Source: Cognatishimia sp. SS12 | GTDB lineage: Bacteria; Pseudomonadota; Alphaproteobacteria; Rhodobacterales; Rhodobacteraceae | DNA length: 64,000 nucleotides | Assembly: GCF_028369055.1 (NCBI RefSeq) | Contig: NZ_JAQNCZ010000001.1 | Span: 496,001-560,000 of the forward strand | Reading direction: 5' to 3' | In this document: piece by piece, positions 35,675-44,450 of the stretch | How the letters are laid out: every line of letters starts with the position of its first letter | Position numbering within the stretch: position 1 is the stretch's first letter | Position numbers and translations under genes: made by a program | The notes under the pieces: model-generated | Told to the model about the DNA's origin: nothing | Databases searched by the model: none | What the model saw: the letters and a program-made list of their open reading frames with translations, nothing else

Positions 35675-35791
35675 TCAGAACCAGCCAGAGACGCGGCGGG
35701 CCCCGCCTGAGATGTCATTGCCGATCCCTTCGACCGTTGCGCAGGCCGAAAGGGCGGCAAGAAGGGTCATTACGATTGCAATGCGTTTCAT
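35675..35791 (-). CDS. Entericidin-family small lipoprotein (38 residues)
   Basis: A 38-codon gene: MKRIAIVMTLLAALSAC followed by ATVEGIGNDISGG and ARRVSGWF. It has a lipoprotein signal ending LSAC and the entericidin A/B core (A/N)TVxGxGxDI. Entericidins are tiny outer-membrane lipoproteins, in E. coli encoded as an antidote/toxin pair; single copies are common elsewhere. The ATG lies directly after the stop of the solute-binding protein gene, with its ribosome site AAAGGTGAG inside that gene's 3' end. Cotranscription is therefore likely. Confidence 0.85.
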   Translation of the reverse strand: MKRIAIVMTLLAALSACATVEGIGNDISGGARRVSGWF

Positions 35792-37609
35792 TCACTCACC
35801 TTTGTACCACCAACTGTGCGGCATCCAATCGACGCCATCGCCGTAAATGGGCAGGGTTTCCGGATAGGTGATTTCTTTGACATGGGCAATACGGCCAACG
35901 GCAAAGTTCCAGAAAGGGATCACATAGCGCCCTGCGGTGAGCGTGCGGTCCAGCGCCTTGGTGGCGGCGACGAAACTGTCTTGATCAGGAGCGTTCAGCA
36001 TTTCGGCGATCAAACCATCAATGGCCGGGGATTTCACGCCCATCCAGTTGCGCGCGCCTTCCTGGTCGGCGGCTTCGCTGCCCCAATACAGGTTCTGTTC
36101 ATTGCCAGGGCTCAGTGAAACAGCGCGGCGATAATAGCTGAGATCAAAGTCAAAGCTGTTGGTGCGCGACGTATATTGCGAGCCATCGACCACCTCGACA
36201 TTGAGCGCAATGCCCAGCCGCTTCAGCGCTTCGGCATAGATATCCACCACGGTGGCAGTTTCGGTGTCACCCTGCCGCAGCAGCACGTTGAGCGTCAACG
36301 TAGTGCCATCCGGGCCGGTCATTTCACCGTCCTGAATGGTATAGCCGGCGTCCGCAAATAGATCGGTGGCCTTGCGGATATTGGCGCGGTTGCGCGCGGT
36401 ACCGTCGGACACGGGCAGGGCGTAGCCTTCCAGTGCGCCATCGGGCAGGATATCTGCATAGGGCGCAAGATATTCGGCCACTTTGCCTTCGGCGGGGCCA
36501 TCACCCATCGCCAAAATCGAGTTGCTGAAATACGAGCTGATGCGCGGCTGGCGGCCGCCGGTGATCGTATCGTTGATGAATTCAAAGTTGAACGCATGGA
36601 TCAGCGCATCGCGCACGCGGATGTCATCCAGTGGCGCGCGGCGGGTGTTCATCACCAGGCCGGTAATGCCCGAGGGTTTCTGATGCGGAATTTCCGCCTT
36701 GATCACATCGCCATTTTGCACGCGCGGGAAATCATATTTCGTGGCCCAGGCTTCGGCGTTGAATTCGCGCATATAGCTGATTTCACCGGCCTTGAAGGCT
36801 TCAAACAGCACCGCACCGTCGCCGAAGAATTCGATCTGGATCTCATCAAAATTATGGGTACCCCGACGGAAGGGCAGATCCTTGCCCCAATAGTCTTTGT
36901 TGCGGGTCAGGGTGACAAAGCGGTTCGCCTCAAAATCGGTGATCATATAGGGCGAGGTGGTCATTGGGATATCTTCGAGCGTGCTGTCGTTGATATCCTT
37001 GCCCTCCCATTGCGCCTTTTTCAGGATTGGGCGCAGACCGGCAATCAGCGCGAGTTCCCGGTCATCGACATTAAATGTCAGCCGCACGGTGCGCTCGCCC
37101 GTCTGCTCGATCTTGTCGACCTTGCCCCAGAACCCCAGATAGCGCGGGTGCCCGACCGTGCCGAGGGTTTCGTAAGACCAGATCACATCGTCGACGGTCA
37201 CTGGGGTGCCATCCCAGAATTTCGCCTCCGGGCGCAGGGTGAATTCAACCCATTCGCGATTCGGCCCGGTCTCAATCGACTCAGCCAAGAGCCCGTAAAG
37301 CGCGAATGGTTCGCCCTGGCTGCGGCCCATCAGGCTTTCGGCTGCGAAAAATCGCAACTGCCACGGAACGGAGCCGGTGCGGATGAAGGGGTTGAGCGAA
37401 TCAAAGCCGCCATTGTTGCCGGTAACGAATCGCCCGCCCTTGGGCGCATCGGGGTTTGCGTAGGGCAAGGACACAAAATCCGGTGGTAGCGCAGGTTCCC
37501 CATACATAGCTATGCCATGCTTTGGTTCTGCCATAGCGCCAGCGCCCAAGAAAATAAGAGCGACCGCTGCGGATTTACGTAGGATTTTATGGAAACTATT
37601 TGATCGCAT
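35792..37609 (-). CDS. Peptide-type ABC transporter solute-binding protein (family 5)
   Basis: A 605-residue periplasmic binding protein with a Sec signal (MRSNSFHKILRKSAAVALIFLGAGAMAEP). Cluster-5 features include HGIAMYGEPALPPDFVSLPYANPDAPKGG, FNPFIRTGS-like SLNPFIRTGS, and the EWVEFTLRPEAKFWDGTPVTVDDVIWSYE segment. Such long YejA/OppA-like proteins bind oligopeptides or microcin-like peptides. The permease and ATPase genes are not next to it in this window, so it is an orphan or partner of a distant transporter. The start at 37609 is set by the signal peptide; the frame is open further upstream. Confidence 0.9.
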   Translation of the reverse strand: MRSNSFHKILRKSAAVALIFLGAGAMAEPKHGIAMYGEPALPPDFVSLPYANPDAPKGGRFVTGNNGGFDSLNPFIRTGSVPWQLRFFAAESLMGRSQGEPFALYGLLAESIETGPNREWVEFTLRPEAKFWDGTPVTVDDVIWSYETLGTVGHPRYLGFWGKVDKIEQTGERTVRLTFNVDDRELALIAGLRPILKKAQWEGKDINDSTLEDIPMTTSPYMITDFEANRFVTLTRNKDYWGKDLPFRRGTHNFDEIQIEFFGDGAVLFEAFKAGEISYMREFNAEAWATKYDFPRVQNGDVIKAEIPHQKPSGITGLVMNTRRAPLDDIRVRDALIHAFNFEFINDTITGGRQPRISSYFSNSILAMGDGPAEGKVAEYLAPYADILPDGALEGYALPVSDGTARNRANIRKATDLFADAGYTIQDGEMTGPDGTTLTLNVLLRQGDTETATVVDIYAEALKRLGIALNVEVVDGSQYTSRTNSFDFDLSYYRRAVSLSPGNEQNLYWGSEAADQEGARNWMGVKSPAIDGLIAEMLNAPDQDSFVAATKALDRTLTAGRYVIPFWNFAVGRIAHVKEITYPETLPIYGDGVDWMPHSWWYKGE

Positions 37610-37687
37610 ACTCAAGACAATCCCTCTCTGCCCATGTTTAATTGAGGTCAAGGTAACGAGGGATTCCTGCCTTATCAAACTTTTAGC

Positions 37688-37717
37688 TTGGACTCTCGGC
37701 GCGAGATTGCTTATAAA
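37688..37717 (+). promoter_or_regulatory. Putative promoter of the candidate sRNA
   Basis: TTGGAC (37688-37693) and TATAAA (37712-37717) are 18 bp apart (17 bp to TTATAA). The direction is plus strand, away from the solute-binding protein gene. The predicted start is near 37724, giving a short transcript to the terminator at 37773-37801. Confidence 0.55.
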
Positions 37718-37723
37718 GAATTT

Positions 37724-37800
37724 ACTGCTCGATAGGTTTCTTGCCTGTATGAAACCTGCCTCAATAACTTTACGCCCGCTTCGTGCGGGCGTTTTTTTTT
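37724..37800 (+). ncRNA. Candidate small RNA ending in an intrinsic terminator
   Basis: No plus-strand gene ends here, yet a strong plus-strand terminator is present: CGCCCGC (37773-37779) / GCGGGCG (37785-37791) with loop TTCGT, then ten T from 37792. Upstream lies a perfect 7-bp hairpin AGGTTTC (37734-37740) / GAAACCT (37751-37757) with a 10-nt loop, then an A/T-rich single-stranded linker (37758-37772). This layout (promoter, hairpin, unpaired linker, terminator, about 77 nt) is that of an Hfq-type trans-acting sRNA. I do not recognise the family. The 332-base gap 37610-37941 holds nothing else that I can support apart from flanking promoters. Confidence 0.6.
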
Positions 37801-37941
37801 GCGCTGGGGCCCTCTGCTGCTGAACTGAGGATCTTAGGGTGGGCATAGCGGGATCACAGAGGATTTTGATGCCGCCGCTTGCCTTATCGTGCAAATGCAG
37901 CATTTATTGATGCAACTGCACAATTGAGGGGAGTCAATCGC

Positions 37942-38715
37942 ATGACGTTGCAAGGGAAAACCGCTGTCATCACCGGGTCGAATTCGGGCATTGGTCTGGG
38001 CATTGCGCGCGAAATGGCGCGGGCCGGGGCAAATGTGGTGCTCAATTCGTTTACCGACCGGGACGAAGATCATGCGTTGGCCAAAGAGATTGGCACAGAA
38101 TTTGGCGTCACGGCGCTGTATGTGCAGGCGGATATGTCAAAAGGCGACCAATGCCGGGCGCTGATCGAAAAGGCCGAAGGCTGCGATATCCTGATCAACA
38201 ACGCCGGCATTCAGCATGTGGCACCGATTGATGAGTTTCCGACCGACAAATGGGACGCGATCATCGCGATCAACATGAATTCGACCTTTCACACCATGGC
38301 GGCAGCACTGCCGCATATGCGCCAACGCGGCTGGGGACGCATCGTCAATATCGCCTCGGCGCATGGGTTGACGGCCTCGCCCTATAAATCGGCCTATATC
38401 GCCGCCAAACACGGTGTGGTCGGCATGACCAAGACCGTTGCGCTGGAAACCGCAGAAGAGCCGATCACATGCAATGCCATTTGCCCGGGCTATGTGCTGA
38501 CGCCGTTGGTTGAGGCGCAGATTCCCGACACCATGAAAGAATATGACATGTCGCGCGAAGATGTGATCAAGAATGTCATGCTCAAGCGCCAGCCTTCCAA
38601 GGAATTCGCCACGGTAGAGCAGATGGGCGGCACTGCTGTTTTTCTCTGTTCTGATGCGGCGGCGCAGATCACCGGCACCACGATCAGCGTGGATGGCGGC
38701 TGGACAGCGCTCTGA
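37942..38715 (+). CDS. bdhA: 3-hydroxybutyrate dehydrogenase
   Basis: A 257-residue classical SDR that oxidises (R)-3-hydroxybutyrate to acetoacetate in polyhydroxybutyrate breakdown. The cofactor motif TGSNSGIGLGIA is near the N-terminus, NNAGIQHVAPIDEFP follows, and the catalytic YxxxK is in SAYIAAKHG. ITGTTISVDGGWTAL ends the protein. The ATG at 37942 has GAGGGGAG upstream. It precedes a patatin-like gene 23 bp downstream, a common pairing. Confidence 0.92.
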   Translation: MTLQGKTAVITGSNSGIGLGIAREMARAGANVVLNSFTDRDEDHALAKEIGTEFGVTALYVQADMSKGDQCRALIEKAEGCDILINNAGIQHVAPIDEFPTDKWDAIIAINMNSTFHTMAAALPHMRQRGWGRIVNIASAHGLTASPYKSAYIAAKHGVVGMTKTVALETAEEPITCNAICPGYVLTPLVEAQIPDTMKEYDMSREDVIKNVMLKRQPSKEFATVEQMGGTAVFLCSDAAAQITGTTISVDGGWTAL

Positions 38716-38738
38716 CACGGCACAAAGGGGCCAAACCT

Positions 38739-39761
38739 ATGCGGATTAATCTGGCGTTGCAGGGTGGGGGTGCCCATGGGGCCTTTACCTGGGGGGTGCT
38801 TGATGTGCTGTTGCAGGACCCCGACATCGAGATTGCCGCGATTTCCGGCACCTCGGCAGGGGCAATGAATGGCGCAGCACTCAAGGCGGGCATGCTCAGC
38901 GGCGGCCCAGAGGCCGCACGCGCCAATCTGGATTGGCTCTGGACGCGGATGGGCGCACTCAGTGGGACGGGCTTTCCGGAATGGATGGCAGCCTTTGGCC
39001 CGGCGGCGGTGTCGCGCATGTTGGAAAATTCCTGGCCTTATGTTATGACTGACCTTTGGGCGCGCATGACCTCGCCCTATGCGTTCGGGCCGTTTTATCA
39101 AAATCCTTTGCGCGAAATTGCCGAAGCTTTTCAGTATGATAAGGTCTGCGCCGATCAGGGGCCGCAATTGTTTGTCTGTGCCACCAATGTGCGCACGGGC
39201 AAGGCGCGCGTGTTTACGCGCAACGAAATCTCGACCGAGGCGATCCTCGCCTCAGCCTGCCTGCCGACGCTGTTCCAGGCGGTGGAGATTGAGGATCCGA
39301 AAACCGGGCGGCGCGATGCCTATTGGGATGGCGGCTTTACCGGCAACCCGGCGCTTTGGCCTTTTTTCAAACCGGACTTGCCCGATGACGTGTTGATTGT
39401 GAACATCAATCCGCTGGAACGCGCAGAAACACCAACCGCGCCGCAGCAGATTCAATCGCGCATGAATGAGATCAGTTTCAATGCCGCGCTGATGGGCGAA
39501 TTGCGCGCGATTTCTTTTGTGCAGCGGCTCATTAGCGACGGTGCGCTGACCAGCAATGACATGAAAGACGTGCGCATTCATATGATTGCGGATGATGATT
39601 TGATGACCGACCTGTCGGTGGCCACCAAAACCATTCCGGTGCCGCAGATTCTGGATGCGTTAAAACGCGCCGGGCAGGTGGCGGCGCGCAAGTTTCTGGA
39701 AAACCACCGCAAAGACCTTGGCACCCGCGGCACCGTCGATCTGACGTCGATGTACAGCTAA
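38739..39761 (+). CDS. Patatin-like phospholipase/acyl hydrolase
   Basis: A 340-residue protein with the patatin oxyanion motif LQGGGAHGAF (about 7-16), the nucleophile motif ISGTSAG (Ser39) and the catalytic aspartate in WDGGF (Asp197). It lacks a signal peptide and is probably cytoplasmic. Being cotranscribed with bdhA, it may hydrolyse PHB or 3-hydroxybutyryl esters rather than phospholipids (inference). Its stop is 1 bp from the convergent DUF502 stop. Confidence 0.9.
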   Translation: MRINLALQGGGAHGAFTWGVLDVLLQDPDIEIAAISGTSAGAMNGAALKAGMLSGGPEAARANLDWLWTRMGALSGTGFPEWMAAFGPAAVSRMLENSWPYVMTDLWARMTSPYAFGPFYQNPLREIAEAFQYDKVCADQGPQLFVCATNVRTGKARVFTRNEISTEAILASACLPTLFQAVEIEDPKTGRRDAYWDGGFTGNPALWPFFKPDLPDDVLIVNINPLERAETPTAPQQIQSRMNEISFNAALMGELRAISFVQRLISDGALTSNDMKDVRIHMIADDDLMTDLSVATKTIPVPQILDALKRAGQVAARKFLENHRKDLGTRGTVDLTSMYS

Positions 39762-39762
39762 G

Positions 39763-40551
39763 CTATTCGGCGGCTTTGTCGGGTGCGGGCACATTGGCCG
39801 CTTCTGGGGCAGTCTCTGGCGCTTCGGGCGGCAAGGCCGGATTTTTCGGGTTGGGGTAAACCAGCCCAGCAGAAATCACCAATTTCGCGGCATCTTCCAC
39901 TGACATATCAAGTTCGATCACATCGCTTTTGGGAAAGAACAGCAAAAACCCAGAGGTCGGGTTGGGTGTGGTGGGGACAAAGACGGACAGCAGCTGTTCG
40001 TCATGCGGTGGGCGCGCGTTGATTTCGCCCTTGGCTTGGGTCGAAACAAACCCCACAGCCCAGATCCCCTTGCGCGGATATTCGATCAAACAAGCCTTTT
40101 CAAAGCTGCGTTCGGATTGGGCAAAGACGGTTTCCGCGATTTGTTTCACGCCGGAATAGATCGAGCGCACAACCGGCATCCGGTCGACCAGCGTTTCGCC
40201 ATAGCGGATCATCGAGCGCCCAATCAGGCCCTTGGCGATCCACCCGGTAAAGACGGTGAAAATCAGGAAAAAGACAACGCCGACACCGCGGATGTTGATT
40301 GAGTTGTCTTCACCAATCCAGGCGTTGTAACGCGCCTCGCCGATGGCATAGCGCACCAGGTTATCCGGTTGATAAAACTCGGGCACAAACGGCAGAACAA
40401 ATCCGTCCACCCAGCCAATGAAGCTCCAGATCAGCCAGATGGTGAAGGCGACAGGCGCAATGACGACAAGCCCCGTCAGAAACGAGGTGCGCAGCCGTGC
40501 CAGAATGCCGGGGCGACTGGCAGGTTTGTGTTCATCAAATGGTGTCGTCAT
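39763..40551 (-). CDS. DUF502 membrane protein
   Basis: A 262-residue protein with two membrane segments (FLTGLVVIAPVAFTIWLIWSFIGW and VGVVFFLIFTVFTGWIA). The DUF502 core follows: RYGETLVDRMPVVRSIYSGVKQIAETVF and a C-terminal GFLLFFPKSDVIELDMSVEDAAKLVISAG. The tail is Pro/Ala/Glu-rich. Function is unestablished for the family; plant relatives act in membrane trafficking. Confidence 0.88.
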   Translation of the reverse strand: MTTPFDEHKPASRPGILARLRTSFLTGLVVIAPVAFTIWLIWSFIGWVDGFVLPFVPEFYQPDNLVRYAIGEARYNAWIGEDNSINIRGVGVVFFLIFTVFTGWIAKGLIGRSMIRYGETLVDRMPVVRSIYSGVKQIAETVFAQSERSFEKACLIEYPRKGIWAVGFVSTQAKGEINARPPHDEQLLSVFVPTTPNPTSGFLLFFPKSDVIELDMSVEDAAKLVISAGLVYPNPKNPALPPEAPETAPEAANVPAPDKAAE

Positions 40552-40627
40552 GGTGGCCCTAGTCTGTTTTGGTTAAGATAACACTTCTCTAAGGGGCTTC
40601 AATGTGTCCGGGCCCGTTGCAGGTGGC

Positions 40628-41545
40628 TCAAAGAGGCATTTTTACCTGCGCGCTGGCAATTTCAGCAGCAAGTTTGGCATTGTTGAGCACCAGCGCGATA
40701 TTCGCGGTCAGAGAGCGGCCTTCGGTCAGTTCAAAAATCCGGCTTAGCAGGAAGGGTGTGACCGCCTTGCCGCTCACGCCCTGCGCCTCGGCTTCTTGGT
40801 TGGCCTGCGCGATGATCGGCGCAAGCTCTGCGCTGGGGATCTCTGCCTCGGCTGGAATCGGGTTGGCAATCAACTGCCCGCCGGGCAGACCCATACGGGC
40901 GCGCATGGCGTGGGCGGCGGCAATCTCCTCGGCGCTGTCCATGCGCAGGGGGGCGGCCAGCGTGGATTGCGCCGACCAGAAGGCCGGGAAGGCATCCTGA
41001 CCATAGGCAATCACCGGCACACCGTGGGTTTCCAGAACCTCAAGCGTTTTGGGAATATCCAGGATCGCCTTGGCCCCGGCAGCAACCACAGTGACGGGCG
41101 TCGCGGCGAGTTCCAAGAGGTCGGCAGAGATATCAAAGCTTTGGTCCGCGCCCATATGCACGCCGCCGATGCCGCCGGTGGCAAACACGGTGATGCCCGC
41201 AATATGCGCCGCGATCATGGTTGCGGCGACAGTTGTGGCACCGTAGCGGCCCAGCGCCATGCAGACGGGCATATCGGCGCGCGAGACTTTCATCACGTCT
41301 TTGGCCGTGGCGAGCTGCTCAAGCTGCGGATCGCTCAGACCGATGTGCAAAACGCCGTCCATCACCGCAATTGTCGCTGGCACCGCGCCCGCCGCGCGCA
41401 CTGTGGCCTCAACCTTGCGCGCCACCTCGACGTTTTGCGGGTAGGGCATGCCATGGGTGATAATCGTGCTTTCCAGCGCCACAATCGGCGCGCCGCGCGC
41501 TTTGGCATCGGCCACCTCGGGGGACATCACATAGGGCGGGATCAT
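40628..41545 (-). CDS. psuG: Pseudouridine-5'-phosphate glycosidase
   Basis: A 305-residue PsuG that reversibly splits pseudouridine 5'-phosphate to uracil and ribose 5-phosphate. Family segments include VALESTIITHGMPYPQN, a lysine-bearing TTVAATMIAAHIAGI region, FATGGIGGVHMGADQSFDISADL and VPVIAYGQDAFPAFW. Its ATG overlaps the psuK stop (4 bp), so kinase and glycosidase are translated together as one salvage pathway. Confidence 0.94.
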   Translation of the reverse strand: MIPPYVMSPEVADAKARGAPIVALESTIITHGMPYPQNVEVARKVEATVRAAGAVPATIAVMDGVLHIGLSDPQLEQLATAKDVMKVSRADMPVCMALGRYGATTVAATMIAAHIAGITVFATGGIGGVHMGADQSFDISADLLELAATPVTVVAAGAKAILDIPKTLEVLETHGVPVIAYGQDAFPAFWSAQSTLAAPLRMDSAEEIAAAHAMRARMGLPGGQLIANPIPAEAEIPSAELAPIIAQANQEAEAQGVSGKAVTPFLLSRIFELTEGRSLTANIALVLNNAKLAAEIASAQVKMPL

Positions 41546-42435
41546 TTTGGGCTTCCTCCGGAAACATAGCTGGCGGCGGCCTTGAGGGCACGCGAAAGGC
41601 TTTGGCTGCGATCCGACCCGGATTTTTCCGAGGCGATGTGCGCGGCCATAAAGGTATCGCCCGCGCCGGTGACGCGCGTCACCATCACCGCAGGCGGGGT
41701 TTGGGTGATAATGCCGTCTTTGGTGGCATCACTGGCGCTGCGGCCCCCGTCGGTCACAAGCGCGCGGCGTGCGCCGCGGGTCAGCAGACCGGCTGCGGCC
41801 TCTTCAGAACTGGCAAACTCGGTCTGGCACAGCAATCCGGCCTCTTCGAGGTTGACGTACAGCACCGCGCGGTCATGCACCAGAAACGGCAGCAGCCGCT
41901 CGGCCTTGCCGGGGCTGGCCGGGGCCACGCGCAGGTCGGCCTTGGCAAAAGCGGGGCTGACAGCGATCTTTTCCAGCAGGCGTTGGGTCAGGTTGCCATC
42001 CAGCGCAATGAAACCATCATAGGGCGCCTCAGCGTCGCCCAAAGTGCCGTCCATCAGCGGGCGCAGGATTTTGTCGCCAGCGGCCTCCAGCGAATGGGCG
42101 TCGGCAATGGCCGCGATCAGCCCATTGGCCCCTTCGACCGCCATATAGCGATCGGTCGGCAAATCTTCGGAGCGGTAGATATGGCGTGTGTCTAGTCCCA
42201 GATCCTCAGCGGCCTCGATCAGCTCATCCCCCTGAGAATCGCGCCCGACCGCGGTCAGCAGCGAGGGTTTCAGCCCAAAGCGCGAGATCGTCATGCCAAT
42301 ATTCATCGCCACGCCGCCCGGAATGCGCGTGATCCGCCCGGCCACATCCGAGCCTTGGCGCATGTGCACCGGGGCGCGGCCAATCACGTCCCACAGCACC
42401 GAGCCAATGCATAAAATGTCATGTGTCTTAGTCAT
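41542..42435 (-). CDS. psuK: PfkB-family kinase, pseudouridine kinase
   Basis: A 297-residue PfkB sugar kinase with the N-terminal pattern DILCIGSVLWDVIG, the GGVAMNIGMTISRFG region and the ATP/anion-hole motif RVTGAGDTF. Its coupling to psuG points to pseudouridine kinase. The ATG at 42435 (MTKTHDILCIG) fits the family; the frame is open 10 codons further upstream. Confidence 0.9.
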   Translation of the reverse strand: MTKTHDILCIGSVLWDVIGRAPVHMRQGSDVAGRITRIPGGVAMNIGMTISRFGLKPSLLTAVGRDSQGDELIEAAEDLGLDTRHIYRSEDLPTDRYMAVEGANGLIAAIADAHSLEAAGDKILRPLMDGTLGDAEAPYDGFIALDGNLTQRLLEKIAVSPAFAKADLRVAPASPGKAERLLPFLVHDRAVLYVNLEEAGLLCQTEFASSEEAAAGLLTRGARRALVTDGGRSASDATKDGIITQTPPAVMVTRVTGAGDTFMAAHIASEKSGSDRSQSLSRALKAAASYVSGGSPK

Positions 42436-42475
42436 AATCCGCTTGTGGCGACAAAGCCGGCGCAAGGCAAGGGGG

Positions 42476-43288
42476 CTAGTCCGGGACTGCGAAAGTCAGA
42501 GCAGCCCAATGGCTGTGCCAGACCGCTGATTTTTTTGCGACCACCTCGGCTGTGGGGTGGCGCAAAAGCACAGCATCCAGCAAGTAGTGAAAGCCCGGCG
42601 TGACAGGGATCAGCGCGCGGCCGTCAGCGTCGGTGCGCGCAAGGCTGACCGTCACCCCGCCAGCAGGAGATTTTGCAAAAACCTCCACCTGGGCGTTCGC
42701 GCGGGGGTTGCCCTCTTCCAACAGCTGCACCGGCATGCCCGCGCTGACATCTTCGGTATAGGGGTTTTTGAGCGCAACAAATTCGAGCAGCAAGCCCGCA
42801 GGCGTATCATCACCCGCGCCGTGTCCCACAGCGATCAGGGCTTTGACATGGCGGGTGTAGGCTTCTTTTAGGGGGAACTCTGGGGCCGGATTGGCCGAGA
42901 TGTCCAGATCCTTATGGGTCACAAAGCGGGCAAATTTTTCCGGATCTTTGTAGCTGACCGTATCGACGCCGGTTTGCACGATCAGTTGCAGCAGCCCCTC
43001 GGCGTTCGGCATATAATTGATGGCCGGGATATCACCGGCGCGGCCCGTCAGGGGCAGGCGTTCTGCACCCTGCCAGGCCTCTGCACGCACGGCGCGATTG
43101 TCAAACCACGCCAAGCGGCTGCCGCGAAAGTTTTCGCCATTGCGAAAATCGGCGAGCAGTGTGTCCTCTGCTGCGATCTGGAAATCTTCGGTGTCGATCC
43201 AAAATTCATGGGCAAATGAAATGTCTGCTGCCATAAAGAGGCCAACAAAAGAAAAAGACAGGCGTTTTATGAGTGTTTTCAATTCCAT
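42476..43288 (-). CDS. DUF4198 periplasmic protein (metal-uptake type)
   Basis: A 270-residue protein with a signal peptide (KTLIKRLSFSFVGLFMAADISFA, cleaved before HEFWID) and a DUF4198 body with Ig-like segments (AEDTLLADFRNGENF, VQLLEEGNPRANAQVEVFAKSPAGG, ARTDADGRALIPV). Histidines at the mature N-terminus and in WHSHWAALTF could bind metal. DUF4198 proteins accompany nickel/cobalt transporters, in keeping with the divergent HupE/UreJ-like gene. The start at 43288 overlaps the start of that gene by 20 bp and has no clear ribosome site. Confidence 0.82.
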   Translation of the reverse strand: MELKTLIKRLSFSFVGLFMAADISFAHEFWIDTEDFQIAAEDTLLADFRNGENFRGSRLAWFDNRAVRAEAWQGAERLPLTGRAGDIPAINYMPNAEGLLQLIVQTGVDTVSYKDPEKFARFVTHKDLDISANPAPEFPLKEAYTRHVKALIAVGHGAGDDTPAGLLLEFVALKNPYTEDVSAGMPVQLLEEGNPRANAQVEVFAKSPAGGVTVSLARTDADGRALIPVTPGFHYLLDAVLLRHPTAEVVAKKSAVWHSHWAALTFAVPD

Positions 43289-44405
43289 ATTCTACAAGCT
43301 GATCAGCTGGGCGATTTTGTCAACCGTATTGGTCGGTTTCGCGGCGAGTGCCCATGAGGTGAACCCGACAATCGCCGACCTCAGCGTGGCCGAAGGCACT
43401 GCAACGCTCGATCTGCGCCTGAATGCCGAAGCCTTTCTCAGCGGGCTGGATTTGGATGCCGTGGGCGACACGGATGACGCGGCCGAAGCGGCGGATTATG
43501 ACACGCTTCAGGCCCAGCCGGGCAGCGAGATCGCCAAGGCCTTCACCGAAAATGTAGATCGCTTTCTGTCTGGCGTCACGCTGACCGCCGACGGCGCACC
43601 GCTGGCGCTGACTTTGGTTGAGATCCAAACCCCAGAACAAAGCGTGGAAAATGTGGCGCGGCCCAGCCTTGCGCGCTTTACCGCTGCGCTGCCGGCAGAT
43701 GGGCAGCGCCTGCAATTGGCCTGGCCCGAAGGCTATGGCGGGCTGGTGCTGCGGCAGCAGGGCGTCAGCGCGCCCTATACGGGCATCTTGCAGGGCGGCG
43801 AGACCAGCGATGTCATGAATTTCCTCACCGGCAGCCCGCAAAGCGGGTTCGCCGTATTCCTTGATTACATTCCGGTGGGTTTTGATCACATTCTGCCAAA
43901 GGGTCTGGATCACATCCTCTTTGTGCTGGGGCTTTTTTTCTTGTCGCTGCGCCTTGGTCCGCTGTTCTGGCAAGTGTCGGCCTTTACGCTCGCCCATACG
44001 GTTACATTGGCAGCAGGGGCACTGGGCTGGGTCACAGTGCCCGGCAGCATTGTGGAGCCGATCATTGCCGCAAGCATCGTTTACGTGGGGGTCGAAAACA
44101 TCCTCAGCCGCGGGCTCAGCCCGTGGCGGCCTGTGGTGGTGTTTCTCTTTGGGCTGCTGCACGGGCTGGGCTTTGCCTCGGTGCTGGGCGATTTTGGCCT
44201 GCCCAGCGGTCAGTTCATCCCGGCGCTTCTTGGGTTTAACATTGGGGTGGAAATTGGCCAGCTGACGGTGATCGCCATTGCCTTTTTGGGGGTGGGTCTG
44301 TGGTTTGGCCGCAAACCCTGGTATCGCCGCCGCATTGCCAACCCCGCCTCTGCCGCCATTGCGGTGGTCGGGGCCTATTGGTTCATCGAGCGGGTGTTTC
44401 TGTAA
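43269..44405 (+). CDS. HupE/UreJ-type membrane protein, likely nickel/cobalt permease
   Basis: A 378-residue protein with a signal peptide (SWAILSTVLVGFAASA before HEVNP), a periplasmic domain of about 175 residues, and a membrane domain of about six segments with the metal-handling motif DHILPKGLDHILFVLG and AHTVTL. This matches the HupE_UreJ_2 group. Hydrogenase or urease genes are not nearby, so the metal may serve B12 synthesis or a distant enzyme (inference). The ATG at 43269 lies inside the 5' end of the divergent DUF4198 gene. Confidence 0.85.
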   Translation: MSVFNSIFYKLISWAILSTVLVGFAASAHEVNPTIADLSVAEGTATLDLRLNAEAFLSGLDLDAVGDTDDAAEAADYDTLQAQPGSEIAKAFTENVDRFLSGVTLTADGAPLALTLVEIQTPEQSVENVARPSLARFTAALPADGQRLQLAWPEGYGGLVLRQQGVSAPYTGILQGGETSDVMNFLTGSPQSGFAVFLDYIPVGFDHILPKGLDHILFVLGLFFLSLRLGPLFWQVSAFTLAHTVTLAAGALGWVTVPGSIVEPIIAASIVYVGVENILSRGLSPWRPVVVFLFGLLHGLGFASVLGDFGLPSGQFIPALLGFNIGVEIGQLTVIAIAFLGVGLWFGRKPWYRRRIANPASAAIAVVGAYWFIERVFL

Positions 44406-44414
44406 ATCACCAAC

Positions 44415-44441
44415 GCCGCCCCCGAGGCTCTCTGGGGCGGC
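44415..44441. terminator. Hairpin between convergent hupE-like and thiE-like genes
   Basis: GCCGCCCC (44415-44422) pairs perfectly with GGGGCGGC (44434-44441). No T-run follows on either strand, so it may be a weak or Rho-assisted terminator. Confidence 0.45.
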
Positions 44442-44450
44442 AGCTTCTGA

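Noticed and set aside
37512-37823. 103-codon plus-strand frame over the solute-binding protein 5' end and the sRNA region
   Set aside because: No ribosome site and no family likeness; it overlaps a signal-peptide gene on the other strand. The sRNA explanation fits the terminator better.
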